NCBI RefSeq assembly: GCF_000016505.1
Contig: NC_009706.1
Location: 2,914,001 to 2,978,000, forward strand
DNA from: Clostridium kluyveri DSM 555
GTDB taxonomy: Bacteria; Bacillota; Clostridia; Clostridiales; Clostridiaceae
Length of the DNA stretch: 64,000 nt
Direction of reading: 5' to 3'
Shown here: positions 44,611 through 52,563 of the stretch, piece after piece
Layout of the letters: the number at the start of each line of letters is the position of its first letter
How positions within the stretch are numbered: the stretch's first letter is position 1
Position numbers and translations under genes: made by a program
Notes under the pieces: generated by a model
Database searches by the model: none
Told to the model about the DNA's origin: nothing
What the model saw: only the letters and a program-made list of their open reading frames with translations

Positions 44611-44790
44611 CAAAAATAAGCACCCTAGATGACGAGTGCTTATTTCTTATATTGGGCTTAGAGTGGCGGTTGCATTTAAGTTTTAAGTGCCCTGCAACCA
44701 CAGACACCGGGTTAAATCTTCATGTGGGGAACTAATTTATAATCTATTATGATATTTATTATATACGGTATTTGTTACAATCTAATGTAC
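44611..44790 (-). ncRNA. Family 1 pseudoknot RNA, copy g
   Basis: Pseudoknot at 44668-44707: stem 1 GTGTCT/GGGCAC, stem 2 GGTTGCA/TGCAACC; terminator AAAATAAGCAC/GTGCTTATTT at 44611-44645. The 44800-45040 stretch shows no gene. Confidence 0.6.
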
Positions 44791-45043
44791 TATGTAATAA
44801 CTATTTGTAAATAATATAAAATAGATGCCCTGAATAAATACGATTATGATAAAAAACACTCAGACTTGCTAAATGCCTTACCCTCTAATTGTCACTGTAT
44901 CCAATCCTCTATCAACTAAATCTTTAAAATATAAAAATAAGATAAGCACCTAAATATGTGGATGCTTATCTTGTTGCTTTATACACTAAGGGAACTTGTG
45001 TATCACTGATAATATTTTATACGTCAATTCTTAAAATTTCCTT

Positions 45044-45230
45044 AAAAATAAGCACCAGTTTCCCAGTGCCTATCTCCGACATACACATCATATATAGTTT
45101 TATTTTATTTGCGGTTTCCCGTATTGGAGCCCCATTTAACCCTGAAGCCAGAGGTGTATTTTAAGGAAAAATTTGTATATGAATTACTACCAGTGTAGTC
45201 CCTGACATTCTCATTATAACTATTACACTA
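45044..45230 (-). ncRNA. Family 2 RNA, copy d
   Basis: Core at 45111-45152 (GCTTC/GGGGC around AGGGTTAAAT, then CGG-GAAA-CCG); terminator at 45044-45070 with TATTTTTA. The upstream GGGACTACACTGGTAG is shared with copy e. Confidence 0.55.
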
Positions 45231-45242
45231 CAACCCAAATTT

Positions 45243-45512
45243 TTAGTTATTTAAAGAATCAATGTATTCTTTGGCTTCTTTTAATCCCAGTCCAGTAGCA
45301 GTTCTATATTTTTTTACTGCCTCAATTTTTTTATTTTCTGAAAGAAGGCATTTTAACTCATCTGTTATTGTATCAGGTACTCCAACTTGTTTAGCAGTTT
45401 TATTTAAATTTACATTTATACGTGCTATATCACTTCTTATCTGACTAATACTACTTATTATCCATATTAATAGTCCTGCTCCTATAAGCCCACCGATAAT
45501 TATATAATTCAT
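45243..45512 (-). CDS. Membrane-anchored L7/L12 C-terminal-domain-like protein
   Basis: 89 residues: N-terminal membrane segment (IIIGGLIGAGLLIWIISS), a coiled coil (SDIARINVNLNKTAKQVG) and a C-terminal ribosomal L7/L12-like domain (LLSENKKIEAVKKYRTATGL, KEAKEYIDSLNN). The same three-part layout as the mobile-element gene at 20669-20953, but more conserved with the ribosomal L12 fold. Function unknown. Confidence 0.8.
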   Translation of the reverse strand: MNYIIIGGLIGAGLLIWIISSISQIRSDIARINVNLNKTAKQVGVPDTITDELKCLLSENKKIEAVKKYRTATGLGLKEAKEYIDSLNN

Positions 45513-45519
45513 AGCTTCG

Positions 45520-45885
45520 CTCCTTTGTTGATAACTCTTTTAGGTATAATAAAAATATTTTTGTCCCAACTTTGTCCTATTTTTGCGTCAAATTTGTCTC
45601 ATTTTTCTTTCATTTTCATCTCACGATTTTTATTGTTTTAAGTTCTATTAAATCCAACTCTTTCAACACTTTTATCTTCTTTAACCCAGAATAATATAAT
45701 GTTCAATTCTTTTATTACTGACTGAATTTTAGCAATTCTATCTCTATGTTCCTTATTAACATCATCATTCCACCCTTTATAATAAAATATGTTGATTACA
45801 GATATTATTATACCATACTATGTACATTATAAATCAATAGTACCTTTTTCATCTATGGCTGTACAAACTTTCCCACTTCACGATA
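45520..45885. other. Gap with a start-less frame
   Basis: A minus-strand frame (about 45650-45800) reads ISVINIFYYKGWNDDVNKEH .. KEDKSVERVGFNRT with coding-like composition but no start codon. It is likely a decayed small membrane protein. Confidence 0.3.
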
Positions 45886-46395
45886 TCATCCAGTATAGTC
45901 GGTCATATTACTAAAAGCTATATCCATATACTTCTGAAATATATCATCTGGATTTAACATTGCTCTATTCCCTTGTTTCAACTTTTGTATTTCTTCTCTT
46001 ATACAAGCATTTACAAGCAACCGAGATCCTGTGGTATTAGCTGTTATATAATCACACCCATATGCTTTCTGATAGGCTTTGGTGGCATTAAAGCGTTTAG
46101 AGTAATAAATGCAAAAAAGCCTTTGTTTATCGGTAAGTTCAGGGTTATTTAAAACTTCTTGAACTTCCTCTTCTAAAGGCTTTTTTTCATCACATTTTTC
46201 TGCATTGGTAACGTTACTTTTCAATGGTAACGTACCTTTCAATTTTTCATCCCATTTATCTTTACTTTTCCATTTACGTATTTGGATATCAGATACATTT
46301 AACTTTTTTCCAATATCCTTAAGCTTAATATCCTCAACATGTCCCTTGTAAATCTCAAATGCTTTATACCTGTTCGGACTTCTCTGTGTCGGCAT
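45886..46395 (-). CDS. terS: Phage terminase small subunit, truncated
   Basis: From ATG 46395: MPTQRSPNRYKAFEIYKGHV, an HTH with IGKKLNVSDIQIRKWKSKDK, then the terminase_2-like LTDKQRLFCIYYSKRFNATK .. SRLLVNACIREEI and FQKYMDIAFSNMTDY. TerS initiates packaging by recognising phage DNA. Homologues continue for about 90 further residues after MTDY; here a stop follows and the next bases still resemble coding sequence. It is a prophage relic, without terL nearby. Confidence 0.75.
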   Translation of the reverse strand: MPTQRSPNRYKAFEIYKGHVEDIKLKDIGKKLNVSDIQIRKWKSKDKWDEKLKGTLPLKSNVTNAEKCDEKKPLEEEVQEVLNNPELTDKQRLFCIYYSKRFNATKAYQKAYGCDYITANTTGSRLLVNACIREEIQKLKQGNRAMLNPDDIFQKYMDIAFSNMTDYTG

Positions 46396-46602
46396 GTCTA
46401 CATTGACACCACCTACCTCATTCGTTTTGTTTTGGGGATGAAGAAAAACGTCCAATTTTAGAACCTAAACGTCCAATGCTATATACTATTACCAACTTAG
46501 AGGATCAGGTTGTTTATTTAACATAGTTTATTTTCATCTCCTCTTTATAGTTTGTATTGTACTATTCTATAAAAGGTTATATATTCCTATTCCACATGAT
46601 TC

Positions 46603-46764
46603 TTATATTTTCAAATATACCTCTATTAAAGCAATTACCGATCCGCCACCCAATAGTGCAGCTATTCCCTGCTTCACTCTACCATTTATAAATAATACAG
46701 TTACAATAATAAACAGCCACATTTCAATCCTACTCTGACTTTTATTAAATAGAAACATTAACAT
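46603..46764 (-). CDS. Small membrane protein (53 aa)
   Basis: MLMFLFNKSQSRIEMWLFII .. VKQGIAALLGGGSVIALIEV: one or two hydrophobic segments. GGTGAGGTAG is upstream of the ATG. It starts four bases after the stop of the 53-residue gene at 46769-46930, so the two form an operon. Confidence 0.65.
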   Translation of the reverse strand: MLMFLFNKSQSRIEMWLFIIVTVLFINGRVKQGIAALLGGGSVIALIEVYLKI

Positions 46765-46768
46765 ATTA

Positions 46769-46930
46769 CTACCTCACCCTCCTAACAGCGCCCTTAACCC
46801 TCCTGTAACACTCATGCCGCATTAATCTTTCTATATCAGAAAAGGAGAGGTATTCGCCTCTTCCTGATTTATCTTTATTTAGTTTCCTATCTTGATTAAG
46901 CTTTTCTTTCAGGATTTCTCTTATCGCCAT
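46769..46930 (-). CDS. Small charged protein, copy 2 (53 aa)
   Basis: MAIREILKEKLNQDRKLNKD and GRGEYLSFSDIERLMRHECY: paralogue of 44152-44325 with the same GRGEYLSFSDI motif. TAGAGG lies before the ATG. Unlike copy 1 it is followed by a membrane-protein gene. Confidence 0.65.
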   Translation of the reverse strand: MAIREILKEKLNQDRKLNKDKSGRGEYLSFSDIERLMRHECYRRVKGAVRRVR

Positions 46931-47146
46931 ACCTCTAACTTCCCTATTAATCCGCAATATTGCAGTACTTTCTTGAAAAAATAAGTACCAAAATAATATT
47001 GGTACTTTGTGTGATATTAAGAGTTTTTAGTTGATGAGTATAATTATATATAACAAATAATTACCTATGTTTAATTATGGGTATTGCCTTTAAATATATT
47101 ATATTCACCAATTGTTATGATATCATTACACATGTGTTAAAAGATA

Positions 47147-47370
47147 TAAAAATAAGCACCCAGGTGACGGGTACTTATTTTTGATGACGTTGTTAATCAT
47201 TATCTAAAAGGAGATTAATTTAATATACTAGCTTCTGTCAGTTGCATTTGAGTTTAACGTGCCCTGCAACTATAGGGCACTAGCGTAAACATGCATATGG
47301 TGGGAAACTAATTCATAAGCCATTCACAATACTTATTATACATAGTATTTGTTACAATCCAATGTCCTAT
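47147..47370 (-). ncRNA. Family 1 pseudoknot RNA, copy h
   Basis: Pseudoknot at 47240-47280: stem 1 GTGCCC/GGGCAC (fully Watson-Crick here), stem 2 AGTTGCA/TGCAACT. Terminator at 47147-47184. Tandem with copy i. Confidence 0.6.
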
Positions 47371-47392
47371 GTAATAACTATTTGTAAATAAT

Positions 47393-47610
47393 AAAAAATA
47401 GACACCCTAAATAACGGATGTCTGCTTTGTGATGAAAAGAGCTTATTTTTATATTAGACTTAGAGTTGCGGTTGCATCTATATTTAATGTGCCTTGCAAC
47501 CACAGACACAACCTTATGTATCCTATATATCCTCAATGCCCAGAGGATAGTATGCATGTCTTATTTTGTATTATATACATTAATTATTACGATATTATTT
47601 TGTACAGGTT
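47393..47610 (-). ncRNA. Family 1 pseudoknot RNA, copy i
   Basis: Pseudoknot at 47470-47509: stem 1 GTGTCT/AGGCAC (paired), stem 2 GGTTGCA/TGCAACC. Leader contains the TATCCTC/GAGGAT hairpin; terminator at 47393-47423. Confidence 0.6.
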
Positions 47611-47631
47611 AAATAAATATTTACACATACC

Positions 47632-47920
47632 AAAAAGCATCTGAACTTAATCAAGTGCCATTCACAATATATAGTATAATTTTTATTTGTGCCCGCATTG
47701 GTGGCTATATTTAAAGGCTATAGCCAGACCCTTTTGGTACCAAAAATAAGCTTTTATTCTTAGCTTACACACATAAAATAAGCTTTCATATTTCGCTTTG
47801 GCAGCCCCATTTAACCCTGGAGCCAGAGGTATATTTTAAGGGAGAATTTATTATATGAGTTACTACCAGTGTAGTCCCTGATATTCTCACTATAACTATT
47901 ATATTACATTTTAGCAATAT
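47632..47920 (-). ncRNA. Family 2 RNA, copy e, with internal insertion
   Basis: Core at 47792-47830 (GCTCC/GGGGC around AGGGTTAAAT). Between it and the end sequence at 47632-47665 lies an extra segment (47695-47790) including a partial second core and an AAGCTT-type hairpin. The unit is partly duplicated. Confidence 0.5.
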
Positions 47921-47995
47921 TTTAATTCCTGAATAACTCCTCATATATTTAGTTTCTCTCAAAATGGGCGATAATATATATAAGGAGGGAACGTT

Positions 47996-48556
47996 ATGAT
48001 TATACATCCTGTTGGTATAGAAGGCTTTTTACATATGAATTCTCATACTATTCCCAAAACAAAAGTGGAAACATTAGAAACAGATAAAGGTGCTTCTACC
48101 GAAAGCACTTCTGCTACTTCTAAAAAGAAAAATACAACTTCCTTGTCAGATAGTGTTGTAAAAAAAATTCAGGAAATGGCACAGGAGGGTGCGACTAAAA
48201 GTGTGTACATGGGAAATGATTATGTATCCTATATCAATTCTTATAAAAAACATGTATCTCCTGATCGTTCAAAGCTTATCTCGTTAATGACACCTATATT
48301 AATGAAAGCAAGATATACAAATGGATTACCATACTTTTTTAGGATTACTGGATTACCTTTCACAGGGCAAATGTGCGTTGGTACAACTGGATCATCTATG
48401 TTTATTTATGATCAAAATGGTGACGAAGTTTTATCTTATAGCCCTAATACCGGATGGGCAGAGGGACACACAAAAGCAGAAGATCAGTTTTATGATGAAA
48501 CAACAGCAATTTATCATGAAGCCTATATCGCAGCAAGAGCAGATATGAAAGCATAA
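47996..48556 (+). CDS. Hypothetical protein (186 aa)
   Basis: MIIHPVGIEGFLHMNSH, a low-complexity Thr/Ser/Lys linker (about 25-55), helix LSDSVVKKIQEMAQEGATK, then a conserved C-terminal half with LPYFFRITGLPFTGQMCVG, YDQNGDEVLSYSPNTGW and EDQFYDETTAIYHEAYIAAR. AAGGAGGGAACG is a strong Shine-Dalgarno. It lacks a signal peptide. No characterised family; the pattern resembles flagella- or sporulation-associated hypotheticals of Firmicutes, unproved. Confidence 0.7.
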   Translation: MIIHPVGIEGFLHMNSHTIPKTKVETLETDKGASTESTSATSKKKNTTSLSDSVVKKIQEMAQEGATKSVYMGNDYVSYINSYKKHVSPDRSKLISLMTPILMKARYTNGLPYFFRITGLPFTGQMCVGTTGSSMFIYDQNGDEVLSYSPNTGWAEGHTKAEDQFYDETTAIYHEAYIAARADMKA

Positions 48557-48669
48557 AGACACCAGCTTAGTGAAGTTATTTATTTTAAGTCGGCGCCTTT
48601 ACTAAGCTGGCCGATATTTATCAATAACACATAACCTAATTTTATTAAATGTTCCATCTACTCACCTTC

Positions 48670-48825
48670 TTTAAATTTCCATGTATAATAAACCTAATCT
48701 TACATATTCTATTCATGCGGAACCTCTTTCGCATGAATATTTTTATATTTTTCATTTACTCCTGAATATAGCCATCATTTTTTCATTATACCGGGGATTA
48801 TCTATCCTCGGTGTTTAATTCTGCT
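48670..48825. ncRNA. Family 3 structured element, copy b
   Basis: Hairpin 1 ATTCATGCG/CGCATGAAT (48711-48738); hairpin 2 ACCGGGGAT/ATCCTCGGT (48790-48812). Both stems differ from copy a by paired changes. The 48556-48640 stretch also has an imperfect repeat CCAGCTTAGT/ACTAAGCTGG. Confidence 0.55.
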
Positions 48826-48844
48826 TAAAATTTCAATTAATCTA

Positions 48845-48985
48845 TATTAAATTCCCTGTATAATAAATCCAATTTAGGACATACTATTCATTAGGGCAAT
48901 TTCAATTATTATATTTTATTCTCCATATTTTAATAATTACTTCTCATGTCATACCAGGGATATTTAAATCCCTGGTGTTTGGTTT
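48845..48985. ncRNA. Family 3 structured element, copy c (partial)
   Basis: Hairpin 2 is ACCAGGGAT/ATCCCTGGT (48953-48976) with the GTGTTTGG tail. Hairpin 1 is lost. Confidence 0.45.
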
Positions 48986-49151
48986 TATTACAAAGTATTT
49001 GTAATGCGAAACAAAAACACCATAAAATTCAGCTTTGAATAATACGGTGTTGAAAAAATCTATTCGTTTTTCAGTTGTTACACTAATGAGAAAATTATAT
49101 CTTAATATTTATATAGTGTACGAGTTTTCTAAATAATATTTTCTCCTTACT

Positions 49152-50084
49152 TTACTCCTTATTTTCAGTTGTAGTAAAAGAATCAAATATAATTTTAGAA
49201 GCTTTAGCAATTAATTTGTCATCATATTTAGCCTCTTTTGTATCGTGAGTTGACAATATTGCAATAATTATAGGTTTTTTATTTGGTGGCATTACTATAG
49301 CAATATCATTCCTTCTTCCATAAGGACCAGTTCCGCTTTTGTCAGCAACTATCCAGCTCTTTGGTGCTCCTGCACGAATTAGTGTATTACCCGTTGTGTT
49401 TCCTGCCATCCAATCGATAAGAATTTTTTTCTTGTCCTCTGTCAATATATTTCCAGTTGTGTATGCTTGCAAATCAGTTGCCAATTGTCTTGGTGTACTA
49501 GTGTCTCCAATATCTCCAGGTATGCCTTCATTTAGTTCTGGTTCTATATGTACAGGTTGCGTAACGCTATCCCCCAATTGATTAAGTGCTGATTTAAAAC
49601 CTTTAGGTCCACCTATATGATTTAACAAAAGATTTGCAGCTGTATTATCGCTGAAACGTATTGCTGCACTGCAAATTTCTTCAATGGTCATGCCTTTATC
49701 AACATTATCTTTTGCAATTGGAGCATAAGAAAGAACATCTTCTTTTTTATATTTAACTAATTGTTTAAGCTGTTCCAATGAATCTTGTTTTAAAACAGCA
49801 CCCGCAGCTAACGCCTTGAAAGTAGAACAATAAGCGAACCTATCATCAGCACGATATGCAACTTCTTTATTCGTTTCTGTGTCAAAAGCATATACTCCAA
49901 GTTTAGCACCATAATCACTTTCAAGTTGGGAAAATGCAGAATTATATTGTATGTCAGACTTCGTGTTTAAATGTGATTGAGATTCTGTCTTTCCACAACT
50001 AGTAAGAAAAAAAATCACAAGCATCATAAGTACACCAAATTTAAGCTTATTTGCCTTCAATTTCAAATTTACTATTTTTTGCAT
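49152..50084 (-). CDS. bla: Class A beta-lactamase (lipoprotein)
   Basis: 310 residues with lipoprotein signal (FLTSC, lipidated Cys about 30), STFK with active Ser about 87, SDN (about 145-147), the Glu of EPELNE (about 181) and the KSG triad of DKSGTG (about 249-251): all class A motifs. It hydrolyses penicillins and is anchored outside the membrane. AAGGAG precedes the ATG by seven bases. The left end of an IS lies 30 bases upstream, so the native promoter region was removed or replaced. Class A by motifs; spectrum not predictable. Confidence 0.93.
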   Translation of the reverse strand: MQKIVNLKLKANKLKFGVLMMLVIFFLTSCGKTESQSHLNTKSDIQYNSAFSQLESDYGAKLGVYAFDTETNKEVAYRADDRFAYCSTFKALAAGAVLKQDSLEQLKQLVKYKKEDVLSYAPIAKDNVDKGMTIEEICSAAIRFSDNTAANLLLNHIGGPKGFKSALNQLGDSVTQPVHIEPELNEGIPGDIGDTSTPRQLATDLQAYTTGNILTEDKKKILIDWMAGNTTGNTLIRAGAPKSWIVADKSGTGPYGRRNDIAIVMPPNKKPIIIAILSTHDTKEAKYDDKLIAKASKIIFDSFTTTENKE

Positions 50085-50113
50085 AATATAACTCCTTATT
50101 TCTATTTTGGTTT

Positions 50114-51334
50114 TGTTAAGTTAATATTGTCATACAACCGCCCCATTTAGGAGCTATAATATAATTGAAAGATAAACTATATCTCCTTGAAAGGAGCGAT
50201 TGATATGAATAATTATAAATACTTTTGAAAACATTATTTGTCCTCGTTGTTTTTCAAGTGATGTTTATAAATTTGGTAAAGACAAACATGGATTTCAAAA
50301 ATATCAATGTAAGCATTGTAAGCGACAATTTATCTTAGAGAAATCCTCTAAAATTTCTAAAGGATATCCTAGATGCCCTATTTGCCATAAATCAACCTTT
50401 GTTTGGCATCGTCATGATACTTACATTCATTTCAAATGTGGTGATAAAAAGTGTACCTTTTCTTTTAAGCTTCCTATTTTCCTAACAAATGATCTTTTTA
50501 CTTCTCCTCAACTTAAAGCAAAATTTTCTTTTAAGGGTTTCAGGTATCCACCAAATATTATATGAATTTCTTTAACTCTATACTACGATGGCTATTCATC
50601 AACAAAAGTTATTAAAAGAATATTAAAGCACATTTATAATGTTTCTGTTTCCCATGTCACAGTCTATACCTGGATAAAAATTTTTGCCCTCTGGTTTCAA
50701 TTCATTTCTGAAAATCTTATGCCTTATCCCAATACTCTCTTCTGATGAATGGCACGCCGACGAAACATATGTCAAAATTAAAGGCATTGATTACTACCTT
50801 TGGCTAATACTAGATTCTAAAACTAGAGTAATTATTTCTTTTGTTTTATCACGCTTTAGAAATTCTACTCAAGCATATAAGTTATTTTTTTATAGTTCCA
50901 TTCTCACAAGAACTTCACCTAAGAAGATCGTAACTGATAAATGGGATGCTTATAATGAGGCAATAAAAAATCTACATTGTCACACTCTCCACCATAAATA
51001 TTCAGCTTTTTCAGAGGATTTAAATAACAATTTTATTGAATCATTCAATAAGACTTTTAAAGCCTAGTACAAGACTAAAAAAGGTTTTAGAGAATTTAAT
51101 TCTGCATTAGCTTTAATTACATCTTTTATTTATCACTATAACTTTTTACGCCCGTACACATCTTTAAATAATCTCACTCCTACCTCAGTCGCAGAGGCCC
51201 AATATTCACCTTTAGATATTGAACATTGGCTACTTTTTTAAAAAAGCATCATAGTTTCTATAGGAATTCTTTGCGCTTTTCTTATTTTATTTTTATAAGT
51301 TTTTTTGAATATTTATTTTCATATTAACTTAACA
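50114..51334 (+). mobile_element. IS element with 14 bp terminal repeats
   Basis: TGTTAAGTTAATAT occurs at 50114-50127 and as its inverted copy at 51321-51334, enclosing 1.22 kb. The only gene inside is the broken transposase. Another inverted pair (TGTTAAGTTA / ACTACTTAACA) lies just outside at about 51353-51380, possibly an end of a second copy. No clear target duplication is visible. Confidence 0.8.
50205..51241 (+). pseudogene. DDE transposase (IS6/IS240-like), broken
   Basis: The N-terminal zinc ribbon (NIICPRCFSSDVYKFG, CKHC, CPICHKSTF) is followed by ISLTLYYDGYSS and the DDE core with DEWHADETYVKIKG (first Asp), VTDKWDAY (second), FNKTFKA (Glu region). The frame contains stops near 50232, 50575, 50744 and 51066. 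It is dead. The right and left ends are intact. Confidence 0.75.
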
Positions 51335-51497
51335 GATTCATTTAATCAATTTGTTAAGTTATTTTTTATAACTACTTAACAAAATACATTTCATGATATA
51401 AAAAATAAAATACAAAGTTTTCTGAAGTATTGCCAAATATAAATGAAATTAGATTACTTTCCGCAAATCTATATTTTTTACTATTTTTATTAAACTA

Positions 51498-51683
51498 TTA
51501 ACAATTATACCATATAACACTAATTAATTTATATATATTAACAATATTTTCCCCGTCATACTTTATCCGTTCTATAAAATAATCACGATTTTCTGCATCA
51601 TATAATTTAAAACCACTTTTATTTAAAGCTTCTATCTGTGCATTTAAACTATCCATAAGTGTTGTAAACACTGGATTTACCAT
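51498..51683 (-). CDS. Small hypothetical protein (61 aa)
   Basis: MVNPVFTTLMDSLNAQIEAL, NKSGFKLYDAENRDYFIERI and a hydrophobic end. AAGGAGG is placed ten bases before the ATG. It overlaps the upstream frame by 34 bases, a phage-like arrangement. No family recognised. Confidence 0.55.
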   Translation of the reverse strand: MVNPVFTTLMDSLNAQIEALNKSGFKLYDAENRDYFIERIKYDGENIVNIYKLISVIWYNC

Positions 51684-51840
51684 TATGCTTGTACCTCCTT
51701 GATACTAATTTTCTATAAGAACTTGTACTCAAGTACTGCTTAAATAACTCTGGATGGTTCTTCTTAAATCTTTTATTATCAAATTTATTAGCAGTTATAC
51801 TCTTCCAGCCAATTTCATATTCAAGTATCTTTAACAGGTA
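51649..51840 (-). pseudogene. Phage-type protein, 5'-truncated
   Basis: EIGWKSITANKFDNKRF, HPELFKQYLSTSSYRKLVSRRY: the C-terminal end of a small phage protein. The frame enters the integrase fragment at about 51841, so the N-terminus was lost at that junction. Confidence 0.5.
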
Positions 51841-52199
51841 CAATAAAGAATGCACTTAAATTTAAAAAACAAGAGAAACTAAAAACAGGCAATAGCTATT
51901 CCACAGATAATTTAGATTATATATTTCTAAGTGAACAAGGGAATTTAATAAACGCAGGAAATTCGGACAAGACATGGTCAAAATTTTTAAGGTCTTTAAA
52001 TATTCCGCATAAAAAATTTCACGCTCTTAGACATACTTTTGCTACTAAGCAATTCGAGAATAAAACTCCTTTAAAAACTGTTTCCATGATTTTAGGCCAT
52101 AGTAGTACTGAAATGACTTCTAATGTTTACACCCATGTTTTAAGGAAGGAAAAAGAAAAATCAATCGATATATTAAGTCATTTAAAAACTATGGTGTAA
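51841..52199 (+). pseudogene. Tyrosine recombinase (integrase) C-terminal fragment
   Basis: The frame KTWSKFLRSLNIPHKKFHAL .. RHTFATKQFE, VSMILGHSSTEMTSNVYTHV contains the catalytic HxxR, H and Tyr of phage integrases. The N-terminal DNA-binding and first catalytic Arg regions are gone. It lies 75 bases from the 3' end of tRNA-Glu, the usual place for a phage integrase. Confidence 0.85.
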
Positions 52200-52274
52200 A
52201 TTTTAAAAAAATGCACCTAAAAATAAGCACTAAAAAAGGCTTTAACCATTGTATTTAAGCCATTCTTTTCCTTG

Positions 52275-52349
52275 TGGTAGTCCCTAGGAGAATCGAACTC
52301 CTGATTTCACCGTGAGAGGGTGACGTCTTAACCACTTGACCAAGGGACC
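52275..52349 (-). tRNA. tRNA-Glu (CUC)
   Basis: Acceptor stem GGTCCCT/AGGGACT, T-arm GGAGTTCGAATCTCC, anticodon stem TCACC/GGTGA around the loop CTCTCAC (anticodon CUC), encoded CCA. Cloverleaf complete. The integrase fragment beside it marks it as an attachment site. Confidence 0.93.
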
Positions 52350-52454
52350 TCATATTCATTTTGCAATCAACATTTATTATTATATATTTCCACACTTGTT
52401 TAGTCAATACTTTTTTAAGAATCACTTAAATACAATAAAAATATTTTTATATAT

Positions 52455-52484
52455 TTGCAAATCACTTGCAACTATGTGTATAAT
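52455..52484 (+). promoter_or_regulatory. Promoter of the ABC transporter operon
   Basis: TTGCAA (52455-52460), 18-base spacer, TATAAT (52479-52484), about 80 bases before the ATG. Confidence 0.5.
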
Positions 52485-52563
52485 ATATATTAATTAAATT
52501 ATACTATACATATTATTACCATATATTATGAAATAATTCTTGATTTTAGGAGGAAGTTTATTT

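Noticed and set aside
12477-47610. Family 1 repeats as a CRISPR array or simple direct repeats
   Set aside because: The copies are hundreds of bases to kilobases apart, vary in sequence with paired changes, and each has its own terminator. There is no regular repeat-spacer spacing and no cas gene.
12477-47920. Families 1 and 2 as riboswitches
   Set aside because: No coding sequence follows the terminators on the same strand in any copy, and no match to classical aptamer blocks was seen other than the TPP and SAM elements listed separately.
49008-49060. Terminator of bla
   Set aside because: ACACCATAAAATT..ACGGTGT pairs weakly and does not have a clear T tail, so it was not annotated.
51353-51380. 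Second complete IS copy beside the first
   Set aside because: Only one terminal-repeat-like inverted pair is present, without a transposase.
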